Origin: JAZLGI01 sp045616225
GTDB taxonomy: Bacteria > Spirochaetota > Spirochaetia > Sphaerochaetales > Sphaerochaetaceae
NCBI GenBank assembly: GCA_045616225.1
Contig: JAZLGI010000042.1
Coordinates: 5,422 to 69,421, forward strand
Direction of reading: 5' to 3'
DNA: 64,000 nucleotides
In this document: positions 1 to 8,244 of the stretch, in pieces
Numbering within the stretch: the first letter of the stretch is position 1
How the letters are laid out: each line of letters begins with the position of its first letter
Notes under the pieces: generated by a model
What the model was told of the DNA's origin: nothing
The model's input: only the letters and a program-made list of their open reading frames with translations
The model's database searches: none
Made by a program: the position numbers and the translations under genes

Positions 1-123
1 ATGGGCAAGATGATGGAATTCATCAAGCAGGGTATTGATGCTAATGAAGCACTTACAAAAGCTAAGGGTCATTACGGACAGTGGGATGCTGCTGCAAAGT
101 ATATAGATCCAAGACACGAGTGA
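1..123 (+). CDS. Iron-sulfur cluster assembly scaffold protein (NifU-like), C-terminal end only
   Basis: Forty codons are open from the window edge to a TGA, so the true start lies upstream. The tail contains GQWDAAAKYIDPRHE, which I recognise as the C-terminal end of the NifU/IscU-like scaffold proteins of anaerobic bacteria that sit next to GGGtGRT proteins. The scaffold is known to hold nascent Fe-S clusters before transfer. The cysteine-bearing part is outside the window and cannot be checked. The next gene begins 12 nt downstream behind an AGGAGG-type ribosome site, so the two are clearly co-transcribed. Confidence 0.75.
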   Translation: MGKMMEFIKQGIDANEALTKAKGHYGQWDAAAKYIDPRHE

Positions 124-135
124 TAGGAGGCAGGT

Positions 136-1137
136 ATGGCTTTATTTGAAAGTTACGAAAGAAGAATAGACAATATCAACTCCGTCATTTCACAGTATGG
201 AATCAAGAGTGTTGAAGAATGTCGTGATATCTGTAAGAAGGCCGGTTTTGACCCGTACGAAATCGTTAAGGGAATTCAGCCGATTGCTTTTGAGAATGCA
301 GGTTGGGCTTATACAGTTGGTGCAGCAATTGCCCTCAAGAAAGGCGTAAAGAGTGCAGCAGAAGCAGCAGAAGCCATTGGAATTGGTCTTCAGGCTTTCT
401 GTATCAAGGGTTCTGTAGCAGATGACCGTAAGGTTGGTTTGGGACATGGAAATCTTGGTGCAATGCTTCTCAGAGATGAAACAAAGTGTTTTGCATTCCT
501 TGCCGGTCATGAAAGTTTTGCAGCAGCAGAAGGTGCTATTGGTATCGTAAAGAATGCCAACAAGTCAAGAAAGGCTCCTCTTAGAGTTATCCTTAACGGA
601 CTTGGAAAAGATGCTGCTCAGATTATTTCAAGAATCAACGGTTTTACCTATGTACAGACACAGTTTGACTATTATTCAGGCAAGCTCAATGTTGTAAAGG
701 AAATCAAGTATTCAGAAGGTGAGAGATCTCTTGTTCGTTGCTACGGTGCAGATGATGTCCGTGAAGGTGTTGCAATCATGCACTCAGAGGGAGTTGATGT
801 TTCTATTACAGGAAACTCTACAAACCCTACACGTTTCCAGCATCCTGTTGCAGGCACATATAAGAAAGAATGTGTAGAACAGGGCAAGAAATACTTCTCA
901 GTTGCATCAGGCGGTGGAACAGGAAGAACTCTTCATCCGGATAATATGGCAGCAGGTCCTGCTTCTTACGGCATGACAGATACAATGGGAAGAATGCACA
1001 GTGACGCACAGTTTGCAGGTTCTTCTTCTGTTCCTGCTCATGTAGAAATGATGGGATTCCTTGGAATGGGAAATAACCCTATGGTTGGTGCAACAGTAGC
1101 TGTTGCTGTAGCAGTAGATCAGGCTTTGAATCACTGA
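136..1137 (+). CDS. GGGtGRT protein (function unknown)
   Basis: A 333-residue protein carrying the name-giving GGGTGRT motif at about residues 259-265, followed by LHPDNMAAGPASYGMTDTMG. This family is recognised by that motif and has no proven biochemical role. It is usually encoded directly after a NifU-like Fe-S scaffold, exactly as here, which suggests a role linked to Fe-S cluster handling; that link is inference from context. The Ala/Gly-rich stretches around residues 45-75 and the long GHGNLGAMLLRDETKCFAFLAG region look like a soluble globular fold without membrane segments. The start is well supported by GGAGG 7-8 nt upstream of the ATG. Confidence 0.85.
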   Translation: MALFESYERRIDNINSVISQYGIKSVEECRDICKKAGFDPYEIVKGIQPIAFENAGWAYTVGAAIALKKGVKSAAEAAEAIGIGLQAFCIKGSVADDRKVGLGHGNLGAMLLRDETKCFAFLAGHESFAAAEGAIGIVKNANKSRKAPLRVILNGLGKDAAQIISRINGFTYVQTQFDYYSGKLNVVKEIKYSEGERSLVRCYGADDVREGVAIMHSEGVDVSITGNSTNPTRFQHPVAGTYKKECVEQGKKYFSVASGGGTGRTLHPDNMAAGPASYGMTDTMGRMHSDAQFAGSSSVPAHVEMMGFLGMGNNPMVGATVAVAVAVDQALNH

Positions 1138-1172
1138 TTATAAAGTATCTGAATTATACAGAGAGGTGTTTT

Positions 1173-1763
1173 ATGGCAGAGAAAAAAACAAACGTTATTG
1201 TGGGCGAATGGAACACAAAAACAATCGTAGCTGTAGCAATTGGTGCTGCACTTTACGGTGTTCTTATGGTATTTGGAGGAATTCAGGTTTTCACAAATAC
1301 AAGCCTTACTTCAGCAATGGTTATTCCTGTAATCATTGGTAGTCTTTACGGTCCTCTTCCGGCATGTATTGCAGCCGGTGTAGGAAATGTAATCGGAGAC
1401 CTTATCGGCGGATGGGGCATGTGGTTTGACTGGTCTGTAGGAAATGCTGTTATGGCTTTCTGTGTAGGTCTTCTTCCTGTTTACGGTGCAAAAATCAGAG
1501 ATGGTGTTTTCACAGTTAAACAAGCTCTTATCTATGCTGTTTGCTGTATCGTAGGAAACATGGTTGCATTTGGTGTAGTAACACCAATCTTTACAACAAT
1601 TTTTTACGGTTCTGACTTGAATCTTACTTTCCTTCAGGCATTTGCAGCAAGTCTTTCAAACATCATTGTTCTTATTGTAATAGGTATTCCTGTACTTGTA
1701 ATTCTTTCAAAGCGTTTTGCAGCAAAGAACAATCTTAAAGAAGATAAGGGAACAGAATATTGA
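1173..1763 (+). CDS. ECF transporter S component (substrate-binding membrane subunit)
   Basis: A 196-residue integral membrane protein with about six hydrophobic segments and the Gly-rich loops of ECF S components (IIGSLYGPLPACIAAGVGN, then IGDLIGGWGMWFDW). S components bind a vitamin or other small metabolite and dock onto an EcfA/EcfT energising module. The energising genes follow at once (double ATPase, then EcfT), so this is a dedicated, self-contained ECF system. The substrate is not evident from sequence. The downstream genes of the SAM hydroxide adenosyltransferase family suggest SAM, adenosine or a related nucleoside, but that is inference. GAGAGG precedes the ATG. Confidence 0.85.
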   Translation: MAEKKTNVIVGEWNTKTIVAVAIGAALYGVLMVFGGIQVFTNTSLTSAMVIPVIIGSLYGPLPACIAAGVGNVIGDLIGGWGMWFDWSVGNAVMAFCVGLLPVYGAKIRDGVFTVKQALIYAVCCIVGNMVAFGVVTPIFTTIFYGSDLNLTFLQAFAASLSNIIVLIVIGIPVLVILSKRFAAKNNLKEDKGTEY

Positions 1764-1783
1764 TTCTTGTTTATTAAATGTTT

Positions 1784-1807
1784 CAGGTACCTCGGAAGAG
1801 GTACCTG
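1784..1807 (+). terminator. Hairpin between the S-component and ATPase genes (attenuator or RNA-processing element)
   Basis: A perfect 10-bp stem CAGGTACCTC / GAGGTACCTG with a GGAA loop lies 20 nt after the S-component stop and 21 nt before the ATPase start. It is followed only by TTTCGTT, so it is a weak intrinsic terminator at best. It may stabilise the upstream message or reduce read-through, giving more S component than energising module. Confidence 0.55.
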
Positions 1808-1828
1808 TTTCGTTAGAAAGGAAAAATA

Positions 1829-3535
1829 ATGGCAGAGACAGTAGTAAAATTTGAGAATTTTGGTTTTCAGTACAAAACTCAAACAAACCCAACGCTCAAA
1901 GATATTAATCTGGAGATTCATAAAGGGGAAAAAGTTCTTATCTTGGGATCTTCAGGAAGTGGAAAATCAACACTGGCAAACTGTATTAACGGACTTATTC
2001 CGTTCTCTTACAAGGGAACTATTACAGGAAGTTGTACTATAAAAGGGAAAGAATCTTCCCAAATGTCTCTTTATGAGCTTTCCAAAACTGTTGGAACTGT
2101 TCTTCAGGATAGTGATGCTCAATTTGTAGGTCTTTCTGTTGCAGAAGACATTGCCTTTGCAATGGAGAATGAAAACAAACCAAGAAAAGAGATGGTTCCA
2201 ATTGTTGAGAAACACGCTGCAATTGTAGGAATGCAAGACTTTCTTACAGCTGTTCCTTTTGACCTTTCAGGAGGACAAAAGCAAAAAGTTGCCATTGCAG
2301 GTGTGTTGGACAGTAATGTTGATATTCTTATTTTTGATGAGCCTCTTGCAGCTTTGGACCCTAAGATGGGAGAAACTGCCATTGAACTTATAGATAAGAT
2401 TGCTGAAGAAAAAGACAGAACAATCATAATTATAGAACACAGACTGGAAGATGTTCTTCACAGACGTGTGGATAGAATCCTTCTTATGTCAGAAGGAAGA
2501 ATTGTATCAGACACTACTCCTGATGAGCTGTTAAAGGGAACCTTGCTTGCTCAATTTGGAATTAGAGAACCTTTGTACATTACGGCAATGAAATATGCAG
2601 GCTGTTCTCTTGACGGAAACAAGGACTTAAGCAGTATAGACAATATTGAATTCTCAGAAGAAAACAGAAAGAAGCTTCTGGACTTCTTTACCGGACAATT
2701 TAATCTGTCAGAGCCAAAGTACTCAGAGCCTGTCATCTCTTTTAAAGATGTGAGTTTTTCCTATGAACCGGAAAGACCTGTTTTAAAGGATACCAGTTTT
2801 ACAATTCATAAAGGCGAAAGAATTGCTGTTGTTGGAAGAAACGGTGCAGGCAAGTCAACTGCAGCGAAGCTCATTACCGGAATACTCAGACCTCAAAAAG
2901 GTTCCGTAGAGATAAACGGAAAAAACTACAAAAAGATGTCTGTTAAGGAAATTGGAGAACTGGTAGGGTATGTAATGCAGAACCCTAACCAAATGATTAT
3001 TAAAGATAATATCAAAGCAGAGTGTGAGTTTGCATTAAGAATAAGAAATACAGATGATGAGACAATAAAGAATAAAGTAACTGCTGCCCTTAAAGCTTGT
3101 AATTTATTTACAATGAGAAACTGGCCGGTAGATTCTGTAAGCTATGGTCAGAAAAAGAGAATTACAGTAGCTTCCATGCTTGTTCTTGAGCCTGATGTTC
3201 TTATCTTGGATGAACCGTCTGCAGGTCAGGACTATAAATCTTATACAGACATAATGAACTTTATTGATGTTCTGAATAAGGAATTTGGAAAAACCATTGT
3301 ATTTATTACTCATGATATGCACCTTGCCCTTGAGAACACAGACAGGGCAATTGTCTTTACAGATAATACTGTAATCAAAGACGACAGAACATTTGCAGTA
3401 CTTGCAGATAATGAAACAATAGAAAAAGCAAATCTCAAACAGACATCATTGTATCTTCTTGCAGGCAAGCTTGGACTTGAACCGGAGAAAGTCATACGTG
3501 GATTCATTGAACATGAGAAGGAGGTAAGAGCATGA
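1829..3535 (+). CDS. Fused two-domain ECF transporter ATPase (EcfA-EcfA')
   Basis: A 568-residue protein with two ABC ATPase domains in tandem. Domain 1 (about residues 5-235) has Walker A GSSGSGKS at 40-47, signature LSGGQ and Walker B ILIFDEP. Domain 2 (about 300-550) has Walker A GRNGAGKS from 336, a changed signature VSYGQ in place of LSGGQ, and LILDEPSAGQD. Many ECF systems use two separate ATPases; here they are fused. The non-canonical second signature suggests the two ATP sites are not equivalent. The domains power the membrane pair EcfS/EcfT. The 3' end overlaps ecfT by 4 nt (ATGA), indicating translational coupling. AAAGG lies upstream of the ATG. Confidence 0.92.
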   Translation: MAETVVKFENFGFQYKTQTNPTLKDINLEIHKGEKVLILGSSGSGKSTLANCINGLIPFSYKGTITGSCTIKGKESSQMSLYELSKTVGTVLQDSDAQFVGLSVAEDIAFAMENENKPRKEMVPIVEKHAAIVGMQDFLTAVPFDLSGGQKQKVAIAGVLDSNVDILIFDEPLAALDPKMGETAIELIDKIAEEKDRTIIIIEHRLEDVLHRRVDRILLMSEGRIVSDTTPDELLKGTLLAQFGIREPLYITAMKYAGCSLDGNKDLSSIDNIEFSEENRKKLLDFFTGQFNLSEPKYSEPVISFKDVSFSYEPERPVLKDTSFTIHKGERIAVVGRNGAGKSTAAKLITGILRPQKGSVEINGKNYKKMSVKEIGELVGYVMQNPNQMIIKDNIKAECEFALRIRNTDDETIKNKVTAALKACNLFTMRNWPVDSVSYGQKKRITVASMLVLEPDVLILDEPSAGQDYKSYTDIMNFIDVLNKEFGKTIVFITHDMHLALENTDRAIVFTDNTVIKDDRTFAVLADNETIEKANLKQTSLYLLAGKLGLEPEKVIRGFIEHEKEVRA

Positions 3536-4455
3536 ACAATAAACTTTTCATAAATTTTGTTCCTGGAAATACTTTCATGCATAAACTTACCGGAGGAACA
3601 AAAGTTCTCTTGTTTTTGCTTTATACTGTGGCAATTATTGCAACATTTGATATAAGAGTCATCACTGTACTTATGATTTTTCCTGTTGTTGCAATAATCT
3701 CAATGAAGCCAAATTACAAGCCAATTTCTTTCATGCTTTGGTTCTTATTCATTATGCAGGGAATTGTGGGAAGTGTGTTTATTCTTCTTATTTCTCCTGA
3801 TGCAGGACTTCAGCAGGTAGGAGGAAAGACAATTATTTGGGTAAGTGCAAGCGGCAAATTTTACATTGTCAAAGAAACCCTGTGGTACATTTATGTAACA
3901 TTTATGAAGCGAGTTGTTTCTCTTCTTTCTGTAATAATGTTCATGCTTTCTACCACACCTTCTGAATTTGCCTCCGGTTTGGCTTTTTTACATGTTCCTT
4001 ATAAAGTCTGTACTATTATTTCACTTGCCTACAGAACAATTCCTGACATTGCAAAGAAGTTCATAGATATCAAAAACAGTATGCAGATGAGAGGAGTAGA
4101 ACTCTCAAAAAAAGCCGGTCTTGGAAAGAGAATAAAAGGTACTGCAAATTTACTGGTTCCTCTTATTATTTCTTCTTTTGGAAAGGTAGAGATGATAGCA
4201 AATGCAATGGACCTCAGAGGATATGGAAGACTTAAACAAAAGTCATGGTATGCAGAACATGAACCGTCAAAGGGAGATAAGATAATGAGAACTGTCTGTG
4301 CAATTTTATTTGCATGGTGTGTGTTTTATATTGTTTATTTCTGCATAATAAATCCATGGCCGGTAAAGATTTGGAGTCCGTTTATAGCAAGAGAAGATGT
4401 ACAGGTTATTGGAATTTTTGACAACCTTACAATTTTAAAGTGGTTTAAAAAATGA
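3532..4455 (+). CDS. ECF transporter T component (EcfT)
   Basis: A 307-residue membrane protein of the CbiQ/EcfT family: about five to six hydrophobic segments plus a cytosolic stretch with the two Ala/Xaa-Arg-Gly coupling motifs, MQMRGVE (about residue 183) and AMDLRGYG (about 225), which contact the ATPase grooves in this family. It links ATP hydrolysis to movement of the S component. It overlaps the ATPase gene by 4 nt and the next gene (first DUF62 paralogue) also by 4 nt, so the transporter and the first DUF62 enzyme are physically one operon. Confidence 0.92.
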   Translation: MNNKLFINFVPGNTFMHKLTGGTKVLLFLLYTVAIIATFDIRVITVLMIFPVVAIISMKPNYKPISFMLWFLFIMQGIVGSVFILLISPDAGLQQVGGKTIIWVSASGKFYIVKETLWYIYVTFMKRVVSLLSVIMFMLSTTPSEFASGLAFLHVPYKVCTIISLAYRTIPDIAKKFIDIKNSMQMRGVELSKKAGLGKRIKGTANLLVPLIISSFGKVEMIANAMDLRGYGRLKQKSWYAEHEPSKGDKIMRTVCAILFAWCVFYIVYFCIINPWPVKIWSPFIAREDVQVIGIFDNLTILKWFKK

Positions 4456-5291
4456 AAAAATTCATAGTTATGCAGACAGACTTCGGAACAGATAATATTT
4501 CTGTTTCAACAATGAAAGGTGTATGCAAGATTACAGACCCTGCTCTGGAGGTCTTTGATTCTTGTCATGCAATAAGACCGTTTGATGTTCTGGCAGCTTC
4601 TGACGGTCTTTGCTACACAATTCCGTTCTGGCCGGAGGGAACGGTCTTTGTTTCTGTCGTAGACCCGGGAGTAGGCACTTCCAGACGTGCTTGTGTTGCT
4701 TTGTTAAACAACGGAAGTTTTGTTGTTACTCCGGATAACGGTTCTCTTACTTATGTTAAGGAACGCATTGGCGTAAAGGCAGTAAGGGAAATAGATGAGA
4801 CGGTAAACAGATTTCCAACAACAAAGGATATCCATATTTTTCATGGAAGAGATCTTTTTTCTTACACTGCAGCTCGTCTTGCAAGCGGAATAATAGATTT
4901 TGCAGGTGTAGGAAAAGAATACCCTGTCTCAGAGATAGTTATGGCAGACTATGTGCATCCGGAAAAAGGAAGTGATTATCTTTACGGCATGATAGTGGAA
5001 GCTACTGAACATTTTGGACTTTTGGGAACAAACATTCCGTTTAAGTGGCTTTCTGACATAGGAATGGAATATGGTTCAAAAGCTCTGGTAGAGCTAAGAT
5101 ATAAAGACAAAATCCTTTACAGCAAAATTCTTCCTCTGGAAAAGAGTTTTGGTTTTGTTCCGGTTGGAGAAGACCTGATTTTCAGCGGAGAACTGGCCAC
5201 AATTCAGATAGCAACAAATCAAGGAAACATAGTCAAAGACTATAAGCTGGATTATGGGCCGGATTGGACATTTAAATTAAAGAAGGTTTGA
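4452..5291 (+). CDS. SAM hydroxide adenosyltransferase family protein (DUF62), copy 1, intact
   Basis: A 279-residue protein of the DUF62 / SAM-dependent halogenase-like family. Characterised members hydrolyse S-adenosylmethionine to adenosine and methionine using an Asp-Arg-His triad. That triad is visible as VVDPGVGTSRR (Asp71, Arg78) and FHGRD (His131). The N-terminal domain runs to about residue 165 and the C-terminal beta domain (with LLGTNIPFKWL) to the end, so the length is normal. It overlaps ecfT by 4 nt. This is the best candidate for the working enzyme of the cassette. Specificity for SAM rather than another adenosyl compound cannot be told from sequence. Confidence 0.88.
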   Translation: MKKFIVMQTDFGTDNISVSTMKGVCKITDPALEVFDSCHAIRPFDVLAASDGLCYTIPFWPEGTVFVSVVDPGVGTSRRACVALLNNGSFVVTPDNGSLTYVKERIGVKAVREIDETVNRFPTTKDIHIFHGRDLFSYTAARLASGIIDFAGVGKEYPVSEIVMADYVHPEKGSDYLYGMIVEATEHFGLLGTNIPFKWLSDIGMEYGSKALVELRYKDKILYSKILPLEKSFGFVPVGEDLIFSGELATIQIATNQGNIVKDYKLDYGPDWTFKLKKV

Positions 5292-5292
5292 A

Positions 5293-6090
5293 ATGACAAA
5301 TATAATTGCATTGCAGACAGATTTTGGGACAGCAGACCCAAAAATAAACCAAATAAAAGATGTTCTTTATCAGCTTTCACCGGGGTGTGAAATCTATGAC
5401 GCAGTTCATGAACTTCCAAAAGGAGATGTTTTGGCTGCTTCTATGGGTATTTACAGCGCTCTTCAGTTTTATCCAAAAGGGTCTGTTTACCTTTCTGATG
5501 TCAGAGATGAAAAACCATGCAGACTTTGTGCTGCCAAAACCAAGGACGGTCATTTTATTGTCTGCCCTGACAATGGAACGCTTACTCAGTGGTTTACTTT
5601 CTTTGGGCTTGAAGAAATAAGGGAAGTCAAAGATCTTGCTTTGGCATCGGCCTTGATTGCCCTTAACGGTGAAAATTTCAAGGATGTAGGACCTCTATAC
5701 AATTTGGGTGAAGTAGTTGTGTTAAAGGCAGAGAGTCCTGTTGTTGGAAAGGGTTTTGTGGAAACATCTATGCTAAGCGTTGTCAAGGGTTTTGGAAATC
5801 TAAATCTTTACGTGACTTATGAAGCCTTTGAACAGTCCGGAATTGCTTTTGGAGATTGCCTAGATGTGGTTCTTTATAAGGATAAAAAAGAAGTTTTTAA
5901 GGCAAACGGTGTTCTCTACGCCAAGTCTTTTGGCTATGTGAAAGCAGGGGATCCTGTTCTTTTTAACGGAAGTACCGGTTATATGGGCTTTGGTCTTAAT
6001 CTTGAAAACTTCTGCTCAAAATATATGCCGGATGTCTACCTTCCGGATTGCAATCTTGCAGCTTACAGAATGTCTTTGAAGAAGTCCTAA
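5293..6090 (+). CDS. DUF62 family paralogue, copy 2, catalytic triad lost
   Basis: A 265-residue paralogue starting 1 nt after copy 1. The opening IALQTDFGTADPKINQIKDV and the PDNGTLTQWF segment place it in the DUF62 family. The region corresponding to VVDPGVGTSRR reads SDVRDEKPCRLCAA with a two-residue shortening, and FHGRD is absent. The Asp and His of the triad are therefore missing. The reading frame is intact, with normal domain length, so it appears to be maintained. It may be a non-catalytic partner, a binding protein, or an enzyme with altered chemistry; no choice is possible from sequence. Confidence 0.8.
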   Translation: MTNIIALQTDFGTADPKINQIKDVLYQLSPGCEIYDAVHELPKGDVLAASMGIYSALQFYPKGSVYLSDVRDEKPCRLCAAKTKDGHFIVCPDNGTLTQWFTFFGLEEIREVKDLALASALIALNGENFKDVGPLYNLGEVVVLKAESPVVGKGFVETSMLSVVKGFGNLNLYVTYEAFEQSGIAFGDCLDVVLYKDKKEVFKANGVLYAKSFGYVKAGDPVLFNGSTGYMGFGLNLENFCSKYMPDVYLPDCNLAAYRMSLKKS

Positions 6091-6118
6091 GACCGATTAA
6101 AAACAAATAGAGGTAAAA

Positions 6119-6622
6119 ATGGAAAAATCAGCTTTGTTAATGCAGACAGATTTTGGTTTTGGCGGCGGGAGTGCCATGTACGGAGTCTGTAAAACCGTAG
6201 AAAAAGAACTTCAAGTGCATGATTTAACGCACCTTATTCCAAAGTTTAATGTCAAAGCAGCTTCTGAAAACCTTTTGAAAGAAATTCCAAAGTGGCCAAA
6301 AGGAACAGTCTTTGTTTCTGTTGTAGACCCGGGAGTAGGCACTTCCAGACGTGCTTGTGTTGCTTTGTTAAACAACGGCAGTTACATTGTTACTCCTGAC
6401 AACGGCACACTTGCACTTCCTGCAAAAGAGTGGGGAATTAAAGAAATAAGGGAAATAGATGAAACAATCAACCGTCTTAAAGGTACGGAAAAGACCTCTA
6501 TCTTTCATGGCAGAGATTTGTTTGCCTATTGCGGTGCGCGTCTTGCTGCAGGAGTAATTACATTTGAGCAGGTTGGAAAGTCTTACCCTGTTTCAGAAGT
6601 GGTTATGCTTTCTGAAGTTTAA
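6119..6622 (+). CDS. DUF62 family paralogue, copy 3, truncated to its N-terminal domain
   Basis: A 167-residue product equal to the N-terminal catalytic domain only. VVDPGVGTSRR and FHGRD are present, so all three triad residues remain, but the protein stops at VVMLSEV, exactly where copy 1 enters its C-terminal domain (about 110 residues missing). In this family the active site lies at subunit interfaces involving the C-terminal domain, so activity is doubtful. Its last 20 nt overlap the 3' end of the convergent copy 4, suggesting that a rearrangement removed the end of this gene. AGAGG precedes the ATG. Treat as a possible pseudogene. Confidence 0.78.
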   Translation: MEKSALLMQTDFGFGGGSAMYGVCKTVEKELQVHDLTHLIPKFNVKAASENLLKEIPKWPKGTVFVSVVDPGVGTSRRACVALLNNGSYIVTPDNGTLALPAKEWGIKEIREIDETINRLKGTEKTSIFHGRDLFAYCGARLAAGVITFEQVGKSYPVSEVVMLSEV

Positions 6623-7487
6623 TTCTCCAGTTCTCACCTGTACCTATTCTGTATTCTTTGGCAAAATCACCCTGATTTACTGCAACGGCAACATTAAGCA
6701 GGCTGTTGATGTATAAAAGCGGTTCTCCTACATTAACCTCTGTGAAGTTTTTACAGACTCTTAAGGTATAGCCAAATACAATTCTGTTTTTATAGTTAAT
6801 CTGAACTCTTACATTGTCTCCGTACTTTATTCCCTGTTCAAAGAAAAGAGTGTCAGGAATATTTGTCCAAAGACTGCCGTATCTTGTGTCAAGAATATCT
6901 ATGTTTCCGGTAATTTCATTATCTTTAACAGAAGGATCTTCTACATTTAGCATTACCGGCTTTGAATCTAAAAGAGGCCCTACTTCTTCAAAAGAGATTA
7001 TTCCTGCAGCAATTCTGGCACCTGTATATGCATAGACATCTCTGCCGTGGAAAGTATAAGAACGCTGAGAGCCTTGAAGTCTGTTTACGGCTTCACTTAT
7101 TCTTCTTCTCTCAAGAATTCCTATGTTTTTCTCTACGTGTGAAAGTGTTCCGTTATCCGGGGTAACAATTACATGACCGCTTTTTGTGAGAACTGCAACG
7201 CTTTCTCTGGAAGAGCCAACACCGGGGTCAACAACAGATACAAATACTGTTCCGGGAGCCCAATATGTAAGAGCCTGAATAAGACGGTAACTGGCTTCCC
7301 AAATGTTAAACTGAGGAATCTCATGTGTTAAATCTTCTATTCTTATATCGTGGGATACTTCATCTGCAACACCGTGCATAGCACTTACAGCCCCGTCTAC
7401 AGTAGAAAAATCAGACATGAATACAACAGTATTTCTTCCTTTCCATGGGGATAGTTTCTTTAATTCTTCTGCATTCTCAAATGTCAT
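6603..7487 (-). CDS. DUF62 family SAM hydroxide adenosyltransferase-like protein, copy 4, intact
   Basis: A 294-residue full-length paralogue on the opposite strand, with VVDPGVGSSRE, FHGRD and a complete C-terminal domain (LWTNIPDTLFFEQGIKYGDN). It has an extra N-terminal stretch of about 20 residues before the conserved VVFMSDFST. It converges on copy 3 and is transcribed towards the ECF genes. GGAG upstream of the ATG supports the start. The sequence is clearly more distant from copies 1 and 3 than those are from each other, so this is an older duplicate or a separate acquisition. Expected reaction as for copy 1. Confidence 0.85.
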   Translation of the reverse strand: MTFENAEELKKLSPWKGRNTVVFMSDFSTVDGAVSAMHGVADEVSHDIRIEDLTHEIPQFNIWEASYRLIQALTYWAPGTVFVSVVDPGVGSSRESVAVLTKSGHVIVTPDNGTLSHVEKNIGILERRRISEAVNRLQGSQRSYTFHGRDVYAYTGARIAAGIISFEEVGPLLDSKPVMLNVEDPSVKDNEITGNIDILDTRYGSLWTNIPDTLFFEQGIKYGDNVRVQINYKNRIVFGYTLRVCKNFTEVNVGEPLLYINSLLNVAVAVNQGDFAKEYRIGTGENWRIKLQKA

Positions 7488-7532
7488 TTTCTTACTCCTT
7501 CAAACATTCTACTACTTTTTTTCAAAAATAGG

Positions 7533-7549
7533 TATAATGCCCGTTGGAG
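7533..7549 (+). promoter_or_regulatory. -10 box and ribosome site directly before the YhhQ-family gene
   Basis: TATAAT at 7533-7538 lies 16 nt before the ATG at 7555, with GGAG at 7546-7549. The transcript would start at about 7545, leaving a leader of roughly ten bases and no room for a preQ1 riboswitch. No good -35 is visible. Confidence 0.5.
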
Positions 7550-7554
7550 TTTAA

Positions 7555-8244
7555 ATGCGTTTTCAGAATGAGTTGGTTCTTATTATTTCTCTTGTTGTTA
7601 TAAATTCAACAGTGGTAGGTATTTATGCACTTTTAAAGAAAGAAGGTCTTTATGCTTGGAATGTCATCTGCACCATAGCTTCAAACATAGAGGTCTTAAT
7701 TCTCATAAGGGCTTTTGGCATGGAGACTACACTTGGAAATGTTCTCTTTGCCTCTTCATTTTTGGTGACAGATATACTAAGTGAAAACTATTCTAAAGAA
7801 CAAGCAAACAAGTGTGTCTTAATTGGACTTATTTCCAGTGTACTGTTTATAGCAATATCTCAAAGCTGGTTTCTGTTTATTCCGTCTGAAAATGATGTAA
7901 TGAGTAGCAGTATAAGAACTGTATTTTCAAATACTCCAAGAATAATGATGGCAAGTCTGTTAACCTATGCCGTCTGCCAACTTTATGATGTTTGGTCTTA
8001 CCATTTTATTTGGGGAATAACGAGCAGAAAAACCGGAGACAAAACAAAATATCTTTGGCTCAGAAACAACGTTTCCACTCTGGTAAGCCAGCTTATTAAT
8101 GTTGTTATGTTTAATTTACTTGCTTTTGCGGGGGTTTATCCAAAACAGACTCTTGCTCAAATAATTACTTTTGGATATCTGTTCTTCATAGCTACTTCGC
8201 TTTTGGATACTCCGTTTATATATTTGGCAAGGAGAATTAAATGA
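7555..8244 (+). CDS. Queuosine precursor transporter (YhhQ/VUT family)
   Basis: A 229-residue membrane protein with about six hydrophobic segments and family landmarks NVLFASSFLVTDILSENY and WLRNNVSTLVSQLIN. YhhQ-family proteins import queuine/preQ-type 7-deazaguanines for tRNA queuosine formation, and the length fits the family. No queuosine biosynthesis gene is visible in the window, consistent with a salvage role. The gene overlaps the following PAP2 gene by 4 nt (ATGA), so expression of the two is coupled, although no functional link is obvious. Confidence 0.85.
   Translation: MRFQNELVLIISLVVINSTVVGIYALLKKEGLYAWNVICTIASNIEVLILIRAFGMETTLGNVLFASSFLVTDILSENYSKEQANKCVLIGLISSVLFIAISQSWFLFIPSENDVMSSSIRTVFSNTPRIMMASLLTYAVCQLYDVWSYHFIWGITSRKTGDKTKYLWLRNNVSTLVSQLINVVMFNLLAFAGVYPKQTLAQIITFGYLFFIATSLLDTPFIYLARRIK

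Noticed and set aside
190..510. Antisense frame inside the GGGtGRT gene and similar long minus-strand frames elsewhere
   Set aside because: They are shadows of well-supported genes, with no ribosome sites or recognisable products.
7488..7554. preQ1 riboswitch before the YhhQ-family transporter
   Set aside because: The likely transcript start is about ten bases before the ATG, and no preQ1 aptamer pattern is visible in the 67-bp gap.
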